DNA from: UBA966 sp046350355
GTDB taxonomy: Bacteria > Planctomycetota > Phycisphaerae > Phycisphaerales > SM1A02
Reading direction: 5' to 3'
Assembly (NCBI GenBank): GCA_046350355.1
Contig: JAXMAN010000001.1
Coordinates: forward strand, 620,001-684,000
Length of the DNA: 64,000 nucleotides
Shown here piece after piece: positions 40,242 to 51,774 of the stretch. The first letter of the stretch is position 1; each line of letters starts with the position of its first letter. A model generated the notes under the pieces. It saw nothing but the letters and a program-made list of their open reading frames with translations. It made no database searches and was not told the DNA's origin. Both the position numbers and the translations under genes were made by a program.

Positions 40242-41042
40242 CTAGCAGCGCGGCGTGCCCGCCTCGGGCGGCAGGCCGAAGAAGCGGCGCGCGTTGGCGT
40301 CGACGGCGCGCTCGAAGTCCGCGAACGCCTCGCCGCGCAGCGCCGCCAGGAAGCGCGCGGTGTGCATGACGAAGGCGGGCTCGCAGGGACGCGTGCTGCG
40401 GACCGGCTCGGGGGAGAGGTAGGGCGCGTCCGTCTCGCACAGGATCCGGTCGGCGGGGACCAGGAGCGCGGCCTCGGCGACCTCCGGCGCGTTGCGGAAG
40501 GTGACCACGCCGGTGAAGCTGATCCACGCGCCGAAGTCCAGCACCATGCGCGCCTCCGCGGGCCCCTCGGTGAAGCAGTGGAAGACGAAGCGGTCCGCGG
40601 GCAGCCCGCTCGCGCGCAGCACCGGCAGCAGGTCGGGGACCGCGCGGCGGCAGTGCACGACGACCGGCTTCGCGAGCCCCTCGCCGCGCCAGCGCGCGAT
40701 CATCGCGAGCTGCTCCTCGAGCACGCGCCGCTGCAGCTCGCGCGGCGGGTTCGCGTAGTGGTTGTCCAGCCCCAGCTCGCCCCAGGCGACGCAGCGCGGC
40801 TCCTCGCCCGCCGCGCGCATCTGGGACCAGTCGCAGGGCTCGTCCGCATGCAGCGGATGCACGCCCGCGGTGCACCAGACGTCGCGGTGCGTTCGCGCGA
40901 GCTCCGCGCCGCGCAGCGCGTCGGCGGTCGTCGTGGCGACGGTGATGCAGCCGTGGACGCCCGCGGCGCGCGCGGCGGCCAGGACGGCGTCCACGCGCTC
41001 GCCCAGGCCGCGGTGCAGAAGATGGCAGTGCGTGTCGATCAT
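40242..41042 (-). CDS. tatD: TatD-family metal-dependent hydrolase (DNase)
   Basis: A 266-residue protein of the TatD family of metal-dependent nucleases. The metal-binding residues are visible: DTHCH (His5, His7), CVAWGELGLDNHY with the bridging Glu, VVVHCRRA, FHCFTEG and ETDAPYLSPEP. Other members remove damaged DNA or act in quality control of Tat substrates. The usual HCFTG segment is HCFTEG here. It lies 15 bases before tatC and 6 bases after the second antiporter gene on the same strand, so the run reads antiporter-tatD-tatC-tadA. Confidence 0.93.
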   Translation of the reverse strand: MIDTHCHLLHRGLGERVDAVLAAARAAGVHGCITVATTTADALRGAELARTHRDVWCTAGVHPLHADEPCDWSQMRAAGEEPRCVAWGELGLDNHYANPPRELQRRVLEEQLAMIARWRGEGLAKPVVVHCRRAVPDLLPVLRASGLPADRFVFHCFTEGPAEARMVLDFGAWISFTGVVTFRNAPEVAEAALLVPADRILCETDAPYLSPEPVRSTRPCEPAFVMHTARFLAALRGEAFADFERAVDANARRFFGLPPEAGTPRC

Positions 41043-41048
41043 CGGTGC

Positions 41049-42503
41049 TCAGTCCGCTCCCCGCGCCGCCCCGGCGCGCACGAGTCCCGTCCGCATCAGC
41101 GGCGGGCCGATCAGCTCGTTGCAGGCGACGACCGAGAGCAGCAGCGCGGAGACGGTCGCCGCCCACGGATGCTGGCCCATCGCGCGCTCGAACTGGATCG
41201 CCATCGCCAGCGTCACGCCCGCCTGCGGCAGCGTCGAGGTCCACAGCCAGCTCGCGACCGGCTCGGGGACGCCCGCGCGCCGCGCCGCGCGCGTCACGCC
41301 CAGGCGCTTGGTCGCCAGCCGCACCGCGACGACCGCGAGCATCGCCGGCCAGACGACCGCCAGCGCGTCGAGCTGCAGCTTCGCCCCCGCGACGCCGAAG
41401 AAGACGCAGTAGACGGGCAGCAGCAGCCCGTCGATCGCGCCGATCAGCCGCTCGTTCGTGCGCTCGGAAGCGAGGTTCGCCAGGATCATGCCCGCGCTCA
41501 GCGCGACCAGCAGCGGGTCCGCGTGCAGCTCCTCGCTCACGATCGCGATGCCGAAGCAGGCGAGCACCAGGAACATCTCGATGCGCATGCGCAGGAAGCG
41601 CGCGAGCATCCACAGCAGCACCGCGACCAGCACGCCCAGCAGCAGCGATCCGACCAGGTGCAGCCCGATCGTCACCGCCACGCGCAGCGGCGAGGCGCCC
41701 GCGGCCGCCGCCTCCTCGCCGCCCGTGCCCAGCGTCGCGATGCCCACCGCCAGCAGCGCGCTGAAGAGCACGACCATCGCCACGTCCTTCAGGACCGTGT
41801 TGCAGAGCGCGAGCTGCGGGAAGAGCCCCGTCGCGCGCGTCTCCTTCAGCAGCGCGATCGTCACCGCCGGCGCGTCGGCGACGGCGAGCAGCCCCACGAT
41901 CCCCGCGATGTAGAGGCGCGTGCCCGTCCCCGTCTCCGCGAGCGCGCCATGCAGCGGGCCCAGGAAGAGCAGCGCGGCCAGCGCCGCGAAGACCGCGGGC
42001 GCGACCGCCAGGAACTCGCCGGTGAAGAGCCGCAGGATCGTCCGCGCGCGCTCGCGGACGAAGGAGAGCTTGATCTCGCTCCCCGCCGCCAGCGCGATGA
42101 GGGTGATCGCGAGCCCCTCGATGAGCTTGAGCGAGGCGAGCTCCTCGCGCCCGATGAGCGGCGGGATCTGCACGATCGCCGCGAGGCTCGGACCCACGGC
42201 CACGCCGAAGAGCAGGTTGCCCGAGAGGCGCGGCATGCCGAAGGCGCTCGCGATGCGCCCGCCCAGCCAGGCGCCCACCAGCAGCACGCCGAAGGCCGCG
42301 GCCGTCTGTCCGACGGTGCGCGGCGTGGCCGCGAAGGTCCCCTGGAAGGCCGAGGGCACCGCGGTCGGCAGCGACGGCACGAGGTGGTGCGAGAAGATCC
42401 CCAGCGCCTGCGCGCCCAGCACCAGCGCCAGCAGCGCGGCGCCCGCCATCGCCGCGTCGCGCATCCGCTGGCCGAATGGCTTGTCGTTCGCGGCGTCGGC
42501 CAT
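41049..42503 (-). CDS. Cation:proton antiporter-like membrane protein (CPA2/Kef-type)
   Basis: A 484-residue membrane protein with about 12 helices. Family-like sequence includes MPRLSGNLLFGVAVGPSLAA, LAAGSEIKLSFVRERAR (a conserved short loop of these carriers) and VADAPAVTIALLKETRA, where the acidic residue in a membrane helix is expected to bind the ion. KEFLVALSAGMILAN-like (here DPLLVALSAGMILANLASE) resembles Kef and NapA proteins. There is no TrkA-N or USP domain. It starts at the stop of the preceding gene (TGATG) and leads to tatD 6 bases later. Ion specificity is not known. Confidence 0.82.
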   Translation of the reverse strand: MADAANDKPFGQRMRDAAMAGAALLALVLGAQALGIFSHHLVPSLPTAVPSAFQGTFAATPRTVGQTAAAFGVLLVGAWLGGRIASAFGMPRLSGNLLFGVAVGPSLAAIVQIPPLIGREELASLKLIEGLAITLIALAAGSEIKLSFVRERARTILRLFTGEFLAVAPAVFAALAALLFLGPLHGALAETGTGTRLYIAGIVGLLAVADAPAVTIALLKETRATGLFPQLALCNTVLKDVAMVVLFSALLAVGIATLGTGGEEAAAAGASPLRVAVTIGLHLVGSLLLGVLVAVLLWMLARFLRMRIEMFLVLACFGIAIVSEELHADPLLVALSAGMILANLASERTNERLIGAIDGLLLPVYCVFFGVAGAKLQLDALAVVWPAMLAVVAVRLATKRLGVTRAARRAGVPEPVASWLWTSTLPQAGVTLAMAIQFERAMGQHPWAATVSALLLSVVACNELIGPPLMRTGLVRAGAARGAD

Positions 42504-43867
42504 CACGCCTCCTCCGTGCGCGCGGGTTCGTGCGCCGCGCGGCCCACCGCGCGCAACGTCCCCGCCAGGCCCGCGACGACCGCCACCAGGAGGAGGTCGC
42601 GCAGGGCGGGGGAGTTCTCCTCGACCACGCCGCTCGTGGCGATCACGATCGCGAGCGCGGCCTGCCGGCTCGTGCCCGCGAGCACCGCGCCGCGGTTGGG
42701 GCCCGCGTGCGCCAGCTCGCCGCCCAGCACCGCGCGCGCCAGCAGCGGCTTGCCCCAGAGGCGCACCGCGCCCGCGAGCACCGCGACCGCGAGCGTCCAC
42801 GGGCTGCCGGGCACCGCGAGCATCGCGCCCGCGAGCAGGAAGAAGAGCGTCGCGACCGCGCGCTCGCTGCGCGAGAGCAGCCGCCACACCGAGAGCTTGA
42901 GCGTGCCGGGCAGGCAGGCGACCGCGGTCCCCGCGAGCATCGCCGTCACCAGCGGCGAGAAGGCCAGCTGCGCCGCGACGCCCGCGCTCAGCGCGGCGAG
43001 CGAGAGCACCACCACCAGCGTGCGCGACATCGACCAGTCGCCGCGGCGCAGCAGGAAGCGGATCGCCAGCGCGCCGCCGATCGCGAAGAGCGGCGCGGAG
43101 ACCGCCGCGACCAGCCCGAGGTTCCACGAGATGTGCGGCACGCCCATCGCGTCGCGCACGATGAATTGCGACGCGGTCCCGAAGACCAGCACGAGCATCG
43201 CGCTCGCGAGCGCCGCGGTCCCCGAGCTCAGCCGCGCCAGCCGCCGCGCCGCCGCGCTGGGCGCGCGCAGGAGCGAGCGCGTCTCGGGATTCCAGCCTGA
43301 AAGCACCGCGAAGAGCACAAGCACCGGCACCGCCGTCCACGCGCCGTGCGTGAGGTCGACCTGGTACCAGACGCCCACGAGCGCGCCGACGATCACGAGC
43401 GCGGAGGCCGCGGAGAGCGCGAGGTCCAGCAGCGCCCAGCGCCAGGCGATCGCGGGGATGCCGCGCAGCGAGCGCGGGTCGAACTGGATGCCGATGGTGA
43501 GCCCGATCCAGCCGACGGCGACCAGGATCGCCGGACGGAGCTGCTCGATCGCCTCCGCGCCGACGACGCCGAGCGCGTTGGGTCCGATCGCCGCGCCCAG
43601 CGCGAGCCAGAGCCAGCCGCCGCCCGCGTAGGTCGCGACGATGGGATGCCGCATCCAGCGCAGGAAGGGGCGCGCCGTCGTCGACGCCGCGAGCACCAGC
43701 AGCAGCAGCACCGCGAAGTAGACGAGCAGGCGCGACGATCCGTCGCGCGCGGCGCCCGCCGTGGCCGCCGCGGCCTCGACCGCGTGCGGCGCATCCTCCG
43801 CTGCCGCGCCCGCTGCCAGCAGCGGCGCGTGCGCGCACCAGGCGAGCGCGTGCATCGCCAGGCTCAC
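42503..43867 (-). CDS. Second antiporter-like membrane protein
   Basis: A 454-residue protein of about 12 membrane helices that resembles the gene after it in overall plan: GGGWLWLALGAAIGPNALG, GWIGLTIGIQFDPRSLRG and LVTAMLAGTAVACLPGTLKL. It begins with GTG overlapping the stop of the PII-like gene by 4 bases (ATG at 43855 is an alternative). The two proteins are adjacent homologues of unequal length and could form one heteromeric transporter. The N-terminal hydrophobic stretch with a Cys may be a signal anchor. Its substrate is unknown. Confidence 0.75.
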   Translation of the reverse strand: MSLAMHALAWCAHAPLLAAGAAAEDAPHAVEAAAATAGAARDGSSRLLVYFAVLLLLVLAASTTARPFLRWMRHPIVATYAGGGWLWLALGAAIGPNALGVVGAEAIEQLRPAILVAVGWIGLTIGIQFDPRSLRGIPAIAWRWALLDLALSAASALVIVGALVGVWYQVDLTHGAWTAVPVLVLFAVLSGWNPETRSLLRAPSAAARRLARLSSGTAALASAMLVLVFGTASQFIVRDAMGVPHISWNLGLVAAVSAPLFAIGGALAIRFLLRRGDWSMSRTLVVVLSLAALSAGVAAQLAFSPLVTAMLAGTAVACLPGTLKLSVWRLLSRSERAVATLFFLLAGAMLAVPGSPWTLAVAVLAGAVRLWGKPLLARAVLGGELAHAGPNRGAVLAGTSRQAALAIVIATSGVVEENSPALRDLLLVAVVAGLAGTLRAVGRAAHEPARTEEA

Positions 43868-44232
43868 GGCTCGAATCCGAAGAACCCGTCGACGGGGATG
43901 ACCGCGCCCACCGGGCGCTGGTCGACGGGCATCGCGCCCAGGTGGCGCATGAGCGTCTCCACATGGGCGCGTGTGCAGAAGCTGACGATCATGCGCGAGC
44001 CGCTGTCCCCGGGCAGGAGCGCCGCGAGGCCGGTGAAGATCGGCAGGTCGGTCCGCAGCACCGCCCCTAGACCCCGGGATTCGATGACCGTCGCCCCGGA
44101 GACCCCGGCGTCCAGGAGGGCGGTCATCACCGCTTCGAAGGTGTCCTCCGCGCGGGCGACCAGCACCACCATGCGGGCATCCGGATCGCGCCGCAGGAGG
44201 GTGGGGGAGGGGTGGGGGCTGGCGTCAGTCAT
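43864..44232 (-). CDS. PII-like small regulatory protein
   Basis: A 122-residue protein whose core reads VVLVARAEDTFEAVMTALLDAGVSGATVIESRGLG, matching the first beta-alpha-beta unit and the start of the T-loop of PII/GlnB-like proteins. The second half (RMIVSFCTRAHVETLMRHLG) fits the second unit. The T-loop is short and lacks the uridylylated Tyr of classical PII. PII-like proteins often lie beside a membrane carrier and control it by nucleotide binding. It overlaps the EIIA gene by 8 bases and the antiporter gene by 4 bases, so these genes are tightly coupled. Confidence 0.72.
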   Translation of the reverse strand: MTDASPHPSPTLLRRDPDARMVVLVARAEDTFEAVMTALLDAGVSGATVIESRGLGAVLRTDLPIFTGLAALLPGDSGSRMIVSFCTRAHVETLMRHLGAMPVDQRPVGAVIPVDGFFGFEP

Positions 44233-44683
44233 GCCGTGCGTCCTCCTCGACGACGCGCTTCCAGAGGTCTTCTGCATCGATTGCGGTGCGAATGTGGTCG
44301 ATCGCGCGGGCATCCTGCGCGATCCTCGCGATTCTCGCGAGCAGGCGCACATGATCGCGGGCCCCGGCGGGGGCTCCAAACAGGGCAAACAGCACCGTGG
44401 CGGGTGGGGTTGCGGGATCGAAGGGAACCCCGCGGCGCACCAGCATCGGGACCACCAGCGTCCGCCGCACCCCGTCCAGGAGCGCGTGGGGAACGGCGAC
44501 CCCATGGTCCAGCTGGGTGGAGCGCAGGGCCTCCCGCGCTCCAAGCGCCCGCGTCAGGTCGGCCGGCGCCAGTCCCACCACGGGGGAGGCCACCGCCGCG
44601 AGCGCCGCGAAGGCGCGATCCCGCGCCAGCGGGCCCTCATCCACGACAGCTTGTCCGGGTTCCAGCGCGGGGAGCAGGCGCAC
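44225..44683 (-). CDS. PTS EIIA-like protein of the antiporter operon
   Basis: A 152-residue protein starting with GTG, with an EIIA fold pattern: STQLDHGVAVPHALLDGVRRTLVV (His66 is the likely phosphorylation site), FDPATPPATVLFALFGAPAGARDHVRLLARIARI, and DHIRTAIDAEDLWKRV. In EIIA(Ntr) proteins, phosphorylation controls binding to potassium transporters and kinases. As first gene of a run with a PII-like protein and two antiporter-like proteins, it probably regulates transport (inference). It differs from the EIIA protein at 36282-36752. It is divergent from actA. Confidence 0.8.
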   Translation of the reverse strand: MRLLPALEPGQAVVDEGPLARDRAFAALAAVASPVVGLAPADLTRALGAREALRSTQLDHGVAVPHALLDGVRRTLVVPMLVRRGVPFDPATPPATVLFALFGAPAGARDHVRLLARIARIAQDARAIDHIRTAIDAEDLWKRVVEEDARHD

Positions 44684-44717
44684 GGGCGGAAGGTACCCGA
44701 GCGACCGCGCGCGCTCC

Positions 44718-44796
44718 TTGACGGGTTGGAAGCGCCTCCCATAGCATCACGATTGATAGATTGTGAAAAAAGGCACGAGGCGTTTTGCCCCGTGCC
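44718..44796 (+). promoter_or_regulatory. Promoter and leader hairpin of the alternative complex III operon
   Basis: TTGACG (44718-44723) and TAGCAT (44742-44747), 18 bases apart, make the best sigma-70-type promoter seen in the window. The roughly 95-base leader holds a hairpin: GGCACG (44772-44777) with CGTGCC (44791-44796), one A/C mismatch, GGC with GCC, and a 5-base loop. An A-run (44766-44771) precedes it. It may stabilise the transcript or be a regulator site. Confidence 0.45.
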
Positions 44797-44848
44797 GGAT
44801 TCGTTGGCGTTCCGTTCGGATTCGCTCCACAGACCGGACCCTCGCACG

Positions 44849-45499
44849 ATGAGCCGATTTCTCTTTCCCCGCTGGTCGAACGCGCTCCTGCCCTTCCTGA
44901 TCATCACGGGCGCGGTCGCCCCGCTCTACGTGGCGCTCGTCGTCGCGTACGGCTTCAGCCCCAAGACCCTGGAAGGCCAGTACCAGCCGGACCAGCCCGT
45001 CCCGTACAGCCACGCGCTGCACGTGGGCAAGCTCGGCATGGACTGCCGCTACTGCCACAACACGGTGGAGAACGCCGCGAGCGCCGCGGTCCCGCCGACG
45101 CAGACCTGCATGAACTGCCACACGCAGATCCACCGCGAGAGCCCGAAGCTCGCGAAGGTCCGCGAGAGCTACGAGACGGGCATGCCCATCGAGTGGATCA
45201 AGGTCCACAAGCTCGCCGACTACGTCTACTTCGACCACTCCGCGCACGTGACGCGCGGCGTGAGCTGCGTCGAGTGCCACGGCCGCGTCGACCAGATGGA
45301 GGTCGTGCACCGCGCCGCGCCGCTCTCGATGAGCTGGTGCCTCGAGTGCCACCGCAGCCCCGACTCGCGCGTCCGCCCGCCGAGCGAGGTCTTCAACCTC
45401 GCGAAGCCGACCTCGGACTGGACGACGGACGAGCGCCTCGAGCTCATCAAGGAGTACGAGATCCACCCCAACGAGTACTGCTCGACCTGCCATCGCTGA
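44849..45499 (+). CDS. actA: Alternative complex III pentaheme cytochrome c subunit ActA
   Basis: A 216-residue protein with one N-terminal membrane helix (about 11-35) and five CxxCH heme c sites: residues 66-70, 87-91, 140-144, 164-168 and 211-215. This count and plan fit ActA, which passes electrons from the Fe-S subunit of alternative complex III toward cytochrome c or the terminal oxidase. It starts the actABCDEF series. Upstream is a promoter with a leader hairpin. The divergent EIIA gene is 165 bases away. Confidence 0.93.
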   Translation: MSRFLFPRWSNALLPFLIITGAVAPLYVALVVAYGFSPKTLEGQYQPDQPVPYSHALHVGKLGMDCRYCHNTVENAASAAVPPTQTCMNCHTQIHRESPKLAKVRESYETGMPIEWIKVHKLADYVYFDHSAHVTRGVSCVECHGRVDQMEVVHRAAPLSMSWCLECHRSPDSRVRPPSEVFNLAKPTSDWTTDERLELIKEYEIHPNEYCSTCHR

Positions 45500-45545
45500 G
45501 GCAGGCCGCTCGACGCGCCCAACGCGCCCAACAGGAAGACACGAC

Positions 45546-48500
45546 ATGCACGACGGTTGCAGCAACGGCCACGAGCCGACCTCTCAGCAGAACGACGCCG
45601 CCCCGACGACCGGTGGCCCGGCGCGCCGCTCCGCGTACTGGCGTTCGGTGGAGCAGCTCGCCGACACGCCGGAGTACCGCGAGTTCCTGCACCGGGAGTT
45701 CCAGCCCGGCGCGAGCGAGCTCGTCGGCGACGACCGCCGCAACTTCATCAAGATCATGGGCGCCTCCTTCGCGCTCGCCGGCCTCGCCGCCGCGGGCTGC
45801 CGCCGCTGGCCGGAGGCGAAGATCGCTCCGTACGCCTCGCGTCCGGCCAACCGCACGCCCGGCGTGCCGGTCACCTACGCGACCTCCTACGAGCTCGGCG
45901 GCCTCGGGTTCGGCGTCCTCGCGACCTGCTTCGACGGCCGTCCGATCAAGCTCGACGGCAACCCCGCGCACCCCTCCGCCCCGCTTGCGGGCGGCGCCGG
46001 CGCGGTGGATCCGGCCGAGCTCGCGCGCCGCGGCGCGCCCGTCGTCGGCCCCAGCAGCGCCGTGACTCAGGCGCGCATCCTCGAGCTCTACGACCCCGAG
46101 CGCAGCCGCGCGACCGTGAAGTCCGGCGCCCCCTCGAAGTTCGAGGAGTTCTCGAAGTGGATCGACGGCGCCCGCGCCGAGTGGAAGCAGGACGGCGGCG
46201 CCGGCCTCGTCGTGCTCGCCGAGCCGACCTCCTCGCCGACGCTGCTGGACATGCGCGCACGCCTGAAGCAGGCGTATCCCAAGATGACCTGGGCGAGCTG
46301 GTGCGCCGTCAACGACGACGCCGCCCGCGCCGGCACCGCCGCCGCCTTCGGCAGCGCGCGCCGCATGATGCCGCGCTTCGACAAGGCGAAGGTCATCCTC
46401 AGCCTCGACTGCGACTTCCTGCACGAGGATCCCAACGCCGTCGCGAACGCGCGCGCGTGGGCCGCGGGCCGCTCGCTCGTCGAGCGCAAGGATGGCAAGC
46501 TCGTCGCGAAGGAGCCCGGCTCCGTCTCGATGAGCCGCGTCTACCAGGTCGAGGGCCTCGTGACCATCACGGGCATGAGCGCCGACCAGCGCATCGCGAT
46601 GCGTCCCTCCGAGGTCGCGCCCTTCGCCGCGTACGTCGCCGACCGCCTCGGCGTCGACGGCGCGCGCCAGATGGCCGCCTTCGCGCCCAAGCTCGGCGCG
46701 CACGACCAGGAGATCGCCGACAAGCTGTGCGAGGACCTCAAGGCCGCGGGCACCTCCGCGCTGGTCGTCGCCGGTCCGCGCCAGCCCGCCGCCACGCACG
46801 CGCTCGCCGCGGCGATGAACGCCGCGCTGGGCGCGATGGGCAACACGGTGCACTCGGTCGCCGCCGAGGGCGAGACCTGCGGCGCGCAGATCGCGGCGGT
46901 CGTCGCCGCGCTCAACGCCGGCTCGGTCAAGGCGCTGGTGATCCTGGGCGGCAACCCCGTCTACGACGCTCCCGCCGACCTGCGCTTCGCCGACGCGATG
47001 GCCAAGGCCGCCGCGGTCGTGCACCTCTCCTACCACCGCAACGAGACCTCGCTCGACAAGGCGTGCACCTGGCATGTGCCGGCCGCGCACTTCCTGGAGA
47101 GCTGGGGCGACACGCGCGGCGCCGACGGCACCGTCGCGCTGCAGCAGCCGATGATCGCGCCGCTGATCGATCCCGCCGACGGCGGGCGCACCGCGGCCGA
47201 GCTCTGCGCCGAGCTGCTCGGCGACGAGAAGCGCGGCGGCTACGACCTCGTGCGCCGCGCGCACATGGCCGCGACCGGCAAGGGCGGCGCGGACTTCGAG
47301 AACTGGTGGCGCACCTCGCTCGACGCGGGCGTCTGCGCCGGCACCGCGCAGCCGATGCAGCCGACCCCCGCGCCGCAGCTCGCGGCGAAGGCGATGGCCG
47401 ACTGGATCGCCGCGCGCGGCCAGTCCGAGGGGACCGAGCTCGCCTACTTCTGCGACGGCAAGATGCACGACGGCCGCTTCGCGAACATCGGCTGGCTGCA
47501 GGAGCTTCCCGACGTCGTCACCAAGATCACCTGGGACAACGCGCTGCTGATGTCCCCGGCCACCGCCGCGCAGGCGGGCGTCGCCAACGGCGACATGGTC
47601 GAGGTCAGCGTTCCCGGCGCCCCCGCGGGCCTCAAGGCCGCCGCGTGGATCCTGCCGGGCATGGCCGACGGCGTGCTGGGCATCGCGCTGGGCTACGGCC
47701 GCGGCGCGGCCGCCGGCACCATCGGCGCCGACAGCGGCTTCAACGCCTTCGCGGTGCGCACCTCCGCCGCGCCCTGGATCGCCGCGGGCGCGCGCGTCGC
47801 CAAGTCCGCCGGCACCTACGCCTTCGCGCACACGCAGGACCACGGCGTCACCGAGGCCGTGATGCCCGAGGTCGTGCGCGACAGCGTGCAGGAGCGCCTG
47901 CCGCAGCTCATCCGCGACGCCTCGCTCGCGCACTACAAGGAGCACCCGGACTTCGCGCGCCACGTCGGCCACGTCGCGCACCGGCTCTCGCTGTGGGAGG
48001 AGACCAACCTCGACGGCGCGCGCTACCGCTGGGCGATGACGATCGACCTCGCCTCCTGCACCGGCTGCAGCGCGTGCGTCGTCGCGTGCCAGGCGGAGAA
48101 CAACATCCCGATCGTGGGCAAGGACCAGGTCGCCCGCGGCCGCGAGATGCACTGGATCCGCATCGACCGCTACTTCAAGGGCGGCGACGCGCAGAAGCCC
48201 GACGCCTACCGCGTCCAGCCCGTCACCTGCGTGCAGTGCGAGAACGCGCCCTGCGAGCAGGTCTGCCCCGTCGCCGCGACGGTGCACGACAAGGACGGCC
48301 TGAACAACATGGTCTACAACCGCTGCATCGGCACCCGCTACTGCAGCAACAACTGCCCCTACAAGGTGCGCCGCTTCAACTTCTTCGACTTCAACCGCCG
48401 CGATCCGGTCCGCCAGGGCGGGATCCTGATGACGAAGCCGGAGTACTACGTGAAGGACGGCCCGAACGAGTGGCTGCGCATGCAGTTCAACCCCGACGTC

Positions 48501-48919
48501 ACGGTGCGCATGCGCGGCGTGATGGAGAAGTGCAGCTTCTGCACGCAGCGCATCCAGCACGCCAAGATCGGCAGCAAGAACCGCTGGGTCCGCGCGGGCG
48601 GCGCCTCCTCCGGCGCGGAGACCTGGAGCATCGCCGACGGCACCGTGCAGACCGCCTGCCAGCAGGCCTGCCCGACCGGCGCGATCGCCTTCGGCGACCT
48701 GAACGTGGAGGGCAGCGACGTCCTCGCCCTCCAGCGCAACGGCCGCAGCTACGACCTGCTCGAGGAGCTCAACACGCGTCCGCGCCTGAAGTACCTCGCG
48801 CGCGTGGACAACCCCGCCGTCGACCACGGCGCGCACGACCACGGACACGACCACTCCGGCCACGGGCATGACGCCCACTCGGCCGCGCCCGCCGCAGCGC
48901 AGGCGAAGGGAGCCAAGGC

Positions 48920-48923
<4 letters not shown>
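45546..48923 (+). CDS. actB: Alternative complex III Fe-S/molybdopterin-like subunit ActB
   Basis: This 1125-residue subunit combines a molybdopterin-oxidoreductase-like region without cofactor (residues about 90-800, with GRPIKLDGNPAHPSA) and an Fe-S region (from about 835) with four cysteine clusters: CTGCSACVVACQAEN (from Cys838), CVQCENAPCEQVCPVAA, CIGTRYCSNNCPY and CSFCTQRIQHAK plus CQQACPTGA. A twin-arginine-like signal (RRNFIKIMGASFALAG, 64-79) points to export by Tat, and a TatC gene lies about 5 kb away. The end is His/Asp/Gly-rich (HGHDHSGHGHD), a possible metal-binding tail. Its stop overlaps the actC start. Confidence 0.95.
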
Positions 48924-50428
<1,505 letters not shown>

Positions 50429-50458
50429 TCCGACGCCTCGCGCCACGGAGAACCACTC

Positions 50459-51073
50459 GTGACCAGCTTCACCCCCACCCACCAGCAGAGCCCGACCGCC
50501 AGCGCGCGGCCGGCGCGACTGCACGGCCTGCTCGCCGAGTTCGAGAACCCGGCGCAGCTCCTCGCCGCCGCCGAGAAGGTGCGCGACGCGGGCTACCGCT
50601 ACTGGGACTGCCACACGCCCTTCCCGGTCCACGGCCTCGACCAGGCGATGGGCATCCAGCGCACGATCCTGCCCGTGATCGTCTTCTTCGCCGGCCTCGC
50701 CGGCGCGATGACGGGCCTGGGACTGCAGCTCTTCACCAACTCCTTCGCGCAGAGCATCTGGGCGCTGGTGTGGGTGCGCGGCTACCCCTTCCTGATCAGC
50801 GGCAAGCCGATGCTCAGCATCCCGGCCTTCATCCCGGTCGTCTTCGAGCTGACCATCCTCTTCTCGGCGCTCACGACCGTCGGGCTGGTCTTCCTGCTCA
50901 ACGGCCTGCCCTGGCTGAGCCATCCGCTCTTCCGCAGCGAGCGCTTCCGCCGCGCGAGCGACGACCGATTCTTCATCTCCATCGAGGCGCGCGACGCGCG
51001 CTTCTACCGCTCCAAGACGGAGCAGTTCCTGAAGTCGCTCGGTGCGACCGCCGTCGAGGCGGTGGAGGACTGA
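50459..51073 (+). CDS. actD: Alternative complex III subunit ActD (DUF3341)
   Basis: A 204-residue protein starting with GTG, with two membrane helices and the DUF3341 pattern: GLLAEFENPAQLLAAAEKVRDAGY, YRYWDCHTPFPVHGLDQAMG, and the C-terminal SDDRFFISIEARDARFYR-type block. In alternative complex III it sits next to the core subunits with an unresolved function. It is 30 bases after actC and 1 base before actE. Confidence 0.93.
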   Translation: MTSFTPTHQQSPTASARPARLHGLLAEFENPAQLLAAAEKVRDAGYRYWDCHTPFPVHGLDQAMGIQRTILPVIVFFAGLAGAMTGLGLQLFTNSFAQSIWALVWVRGYPFLISGKPMLSIPAFIPVVFELTILFSALTTVGLVFLLNGLPWLSHPLFRSERFRRASDDRFFISIEARDARFYRSKTEQFLKSLGATAVEAVED

Positions 51074-51074
51074 C

Positions 51075-51752
51075 ATGTTCAAGCTTCCCCGGATCATCGT
51101 CTATGTCCTCCTGATCGGCGCCGTCGCGGCCATCCTGCCGCCGCTGGTGATCGCGCGCGTGCGCGCGACCCCCAGCCCGAACCGGCCCATCCGCATCTTC
51201 TGGGACATGGCCTTCCAGCCCAAGTTCAAGACGCAGTCGGTGAACCCGCTCTTCGCCGACGAGCGCGCGATGCGCCCGCTCGTCGACCACGCGGTGGCGC
51301 GCGGCGAGTCGTACACCGACGCGCACCTCTACGAGGGCATCTCCTCGCCCTCCGAGTGGGCGACCGCGCTCCCCTCGTCGATGCCGATGTCCGAGGCGCT
51401 CCTGCGCCGCGGCCACGAGCGCTACGACATCTACTGCTCCGTCTGCCACGGCTTCGCCGGCTACGGCAACGGCACGGTCAACCAGCGCGCGCAGGAGCTC
51501 GTCTCCAACGCCAACGGCCCGGTGAACGGCACGCAGTGGGTGGCGGCGAAGAACCTCCACGACGAGACGGTCCGTCAGCAGCCGATGGGCCAGCTCTTCA
51601 ACACGATCACCTACGGCATCCGCAACATGGCGGGCTACGGCTCGCAGATCCCGGTCGCCGACCGCTGGGCGATCGCCGCGTACGTCAAGGCGCTCCAGCT
51701 CAGCCAGGACGCCGGCACCCTCGGCGCGAAGGTCGCGGACGCCGCGCACTGA
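51075..51752 (+). CDS. actE: Alternative complex III monoheme cytochrome c subunit ActE
   Basis: A 225-residue protein with an N-terminal membrane anchor (MFKLPRIIVYVLLIGAVA) and one heme c site CSVCH (Cys121, Cys124, His125); the likely sixth ligand is a Met in the IRNMAGYGSQIP block near residue 190. ActE carries electrons on the periplasmic side of the complex. The ATG at 51075 lies 1 base after the actD stop and begins the anchor; the upstream in-frame reading has no homology. Its NPLFADERAMRP and GTQWVAAKNLHDE stretches are typical. Confidence 0.93.
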   Translation: MFKLPRIIVYVLLIGAVAAILPPLVIARVRATPSPNRPIRIFWDMAFQPKFKTQSVNPLFADERAMRPLVDHAVARGESYTDAHLYEGISSPSEWATALPSSMPMSEALLRRGHERYDIYCSVCHGFAGYGNGTVNQRAQELVSNANGPVNGTQWVAAKNLHDETVRQQPMGQLFNTITYGIRNMAGYGSQIPVADRWAIAAYVKALQLSQDAGTLGAKVADAAH

Positions 51753-51774
51753 ACGACCGTCACGAGCATCCACC

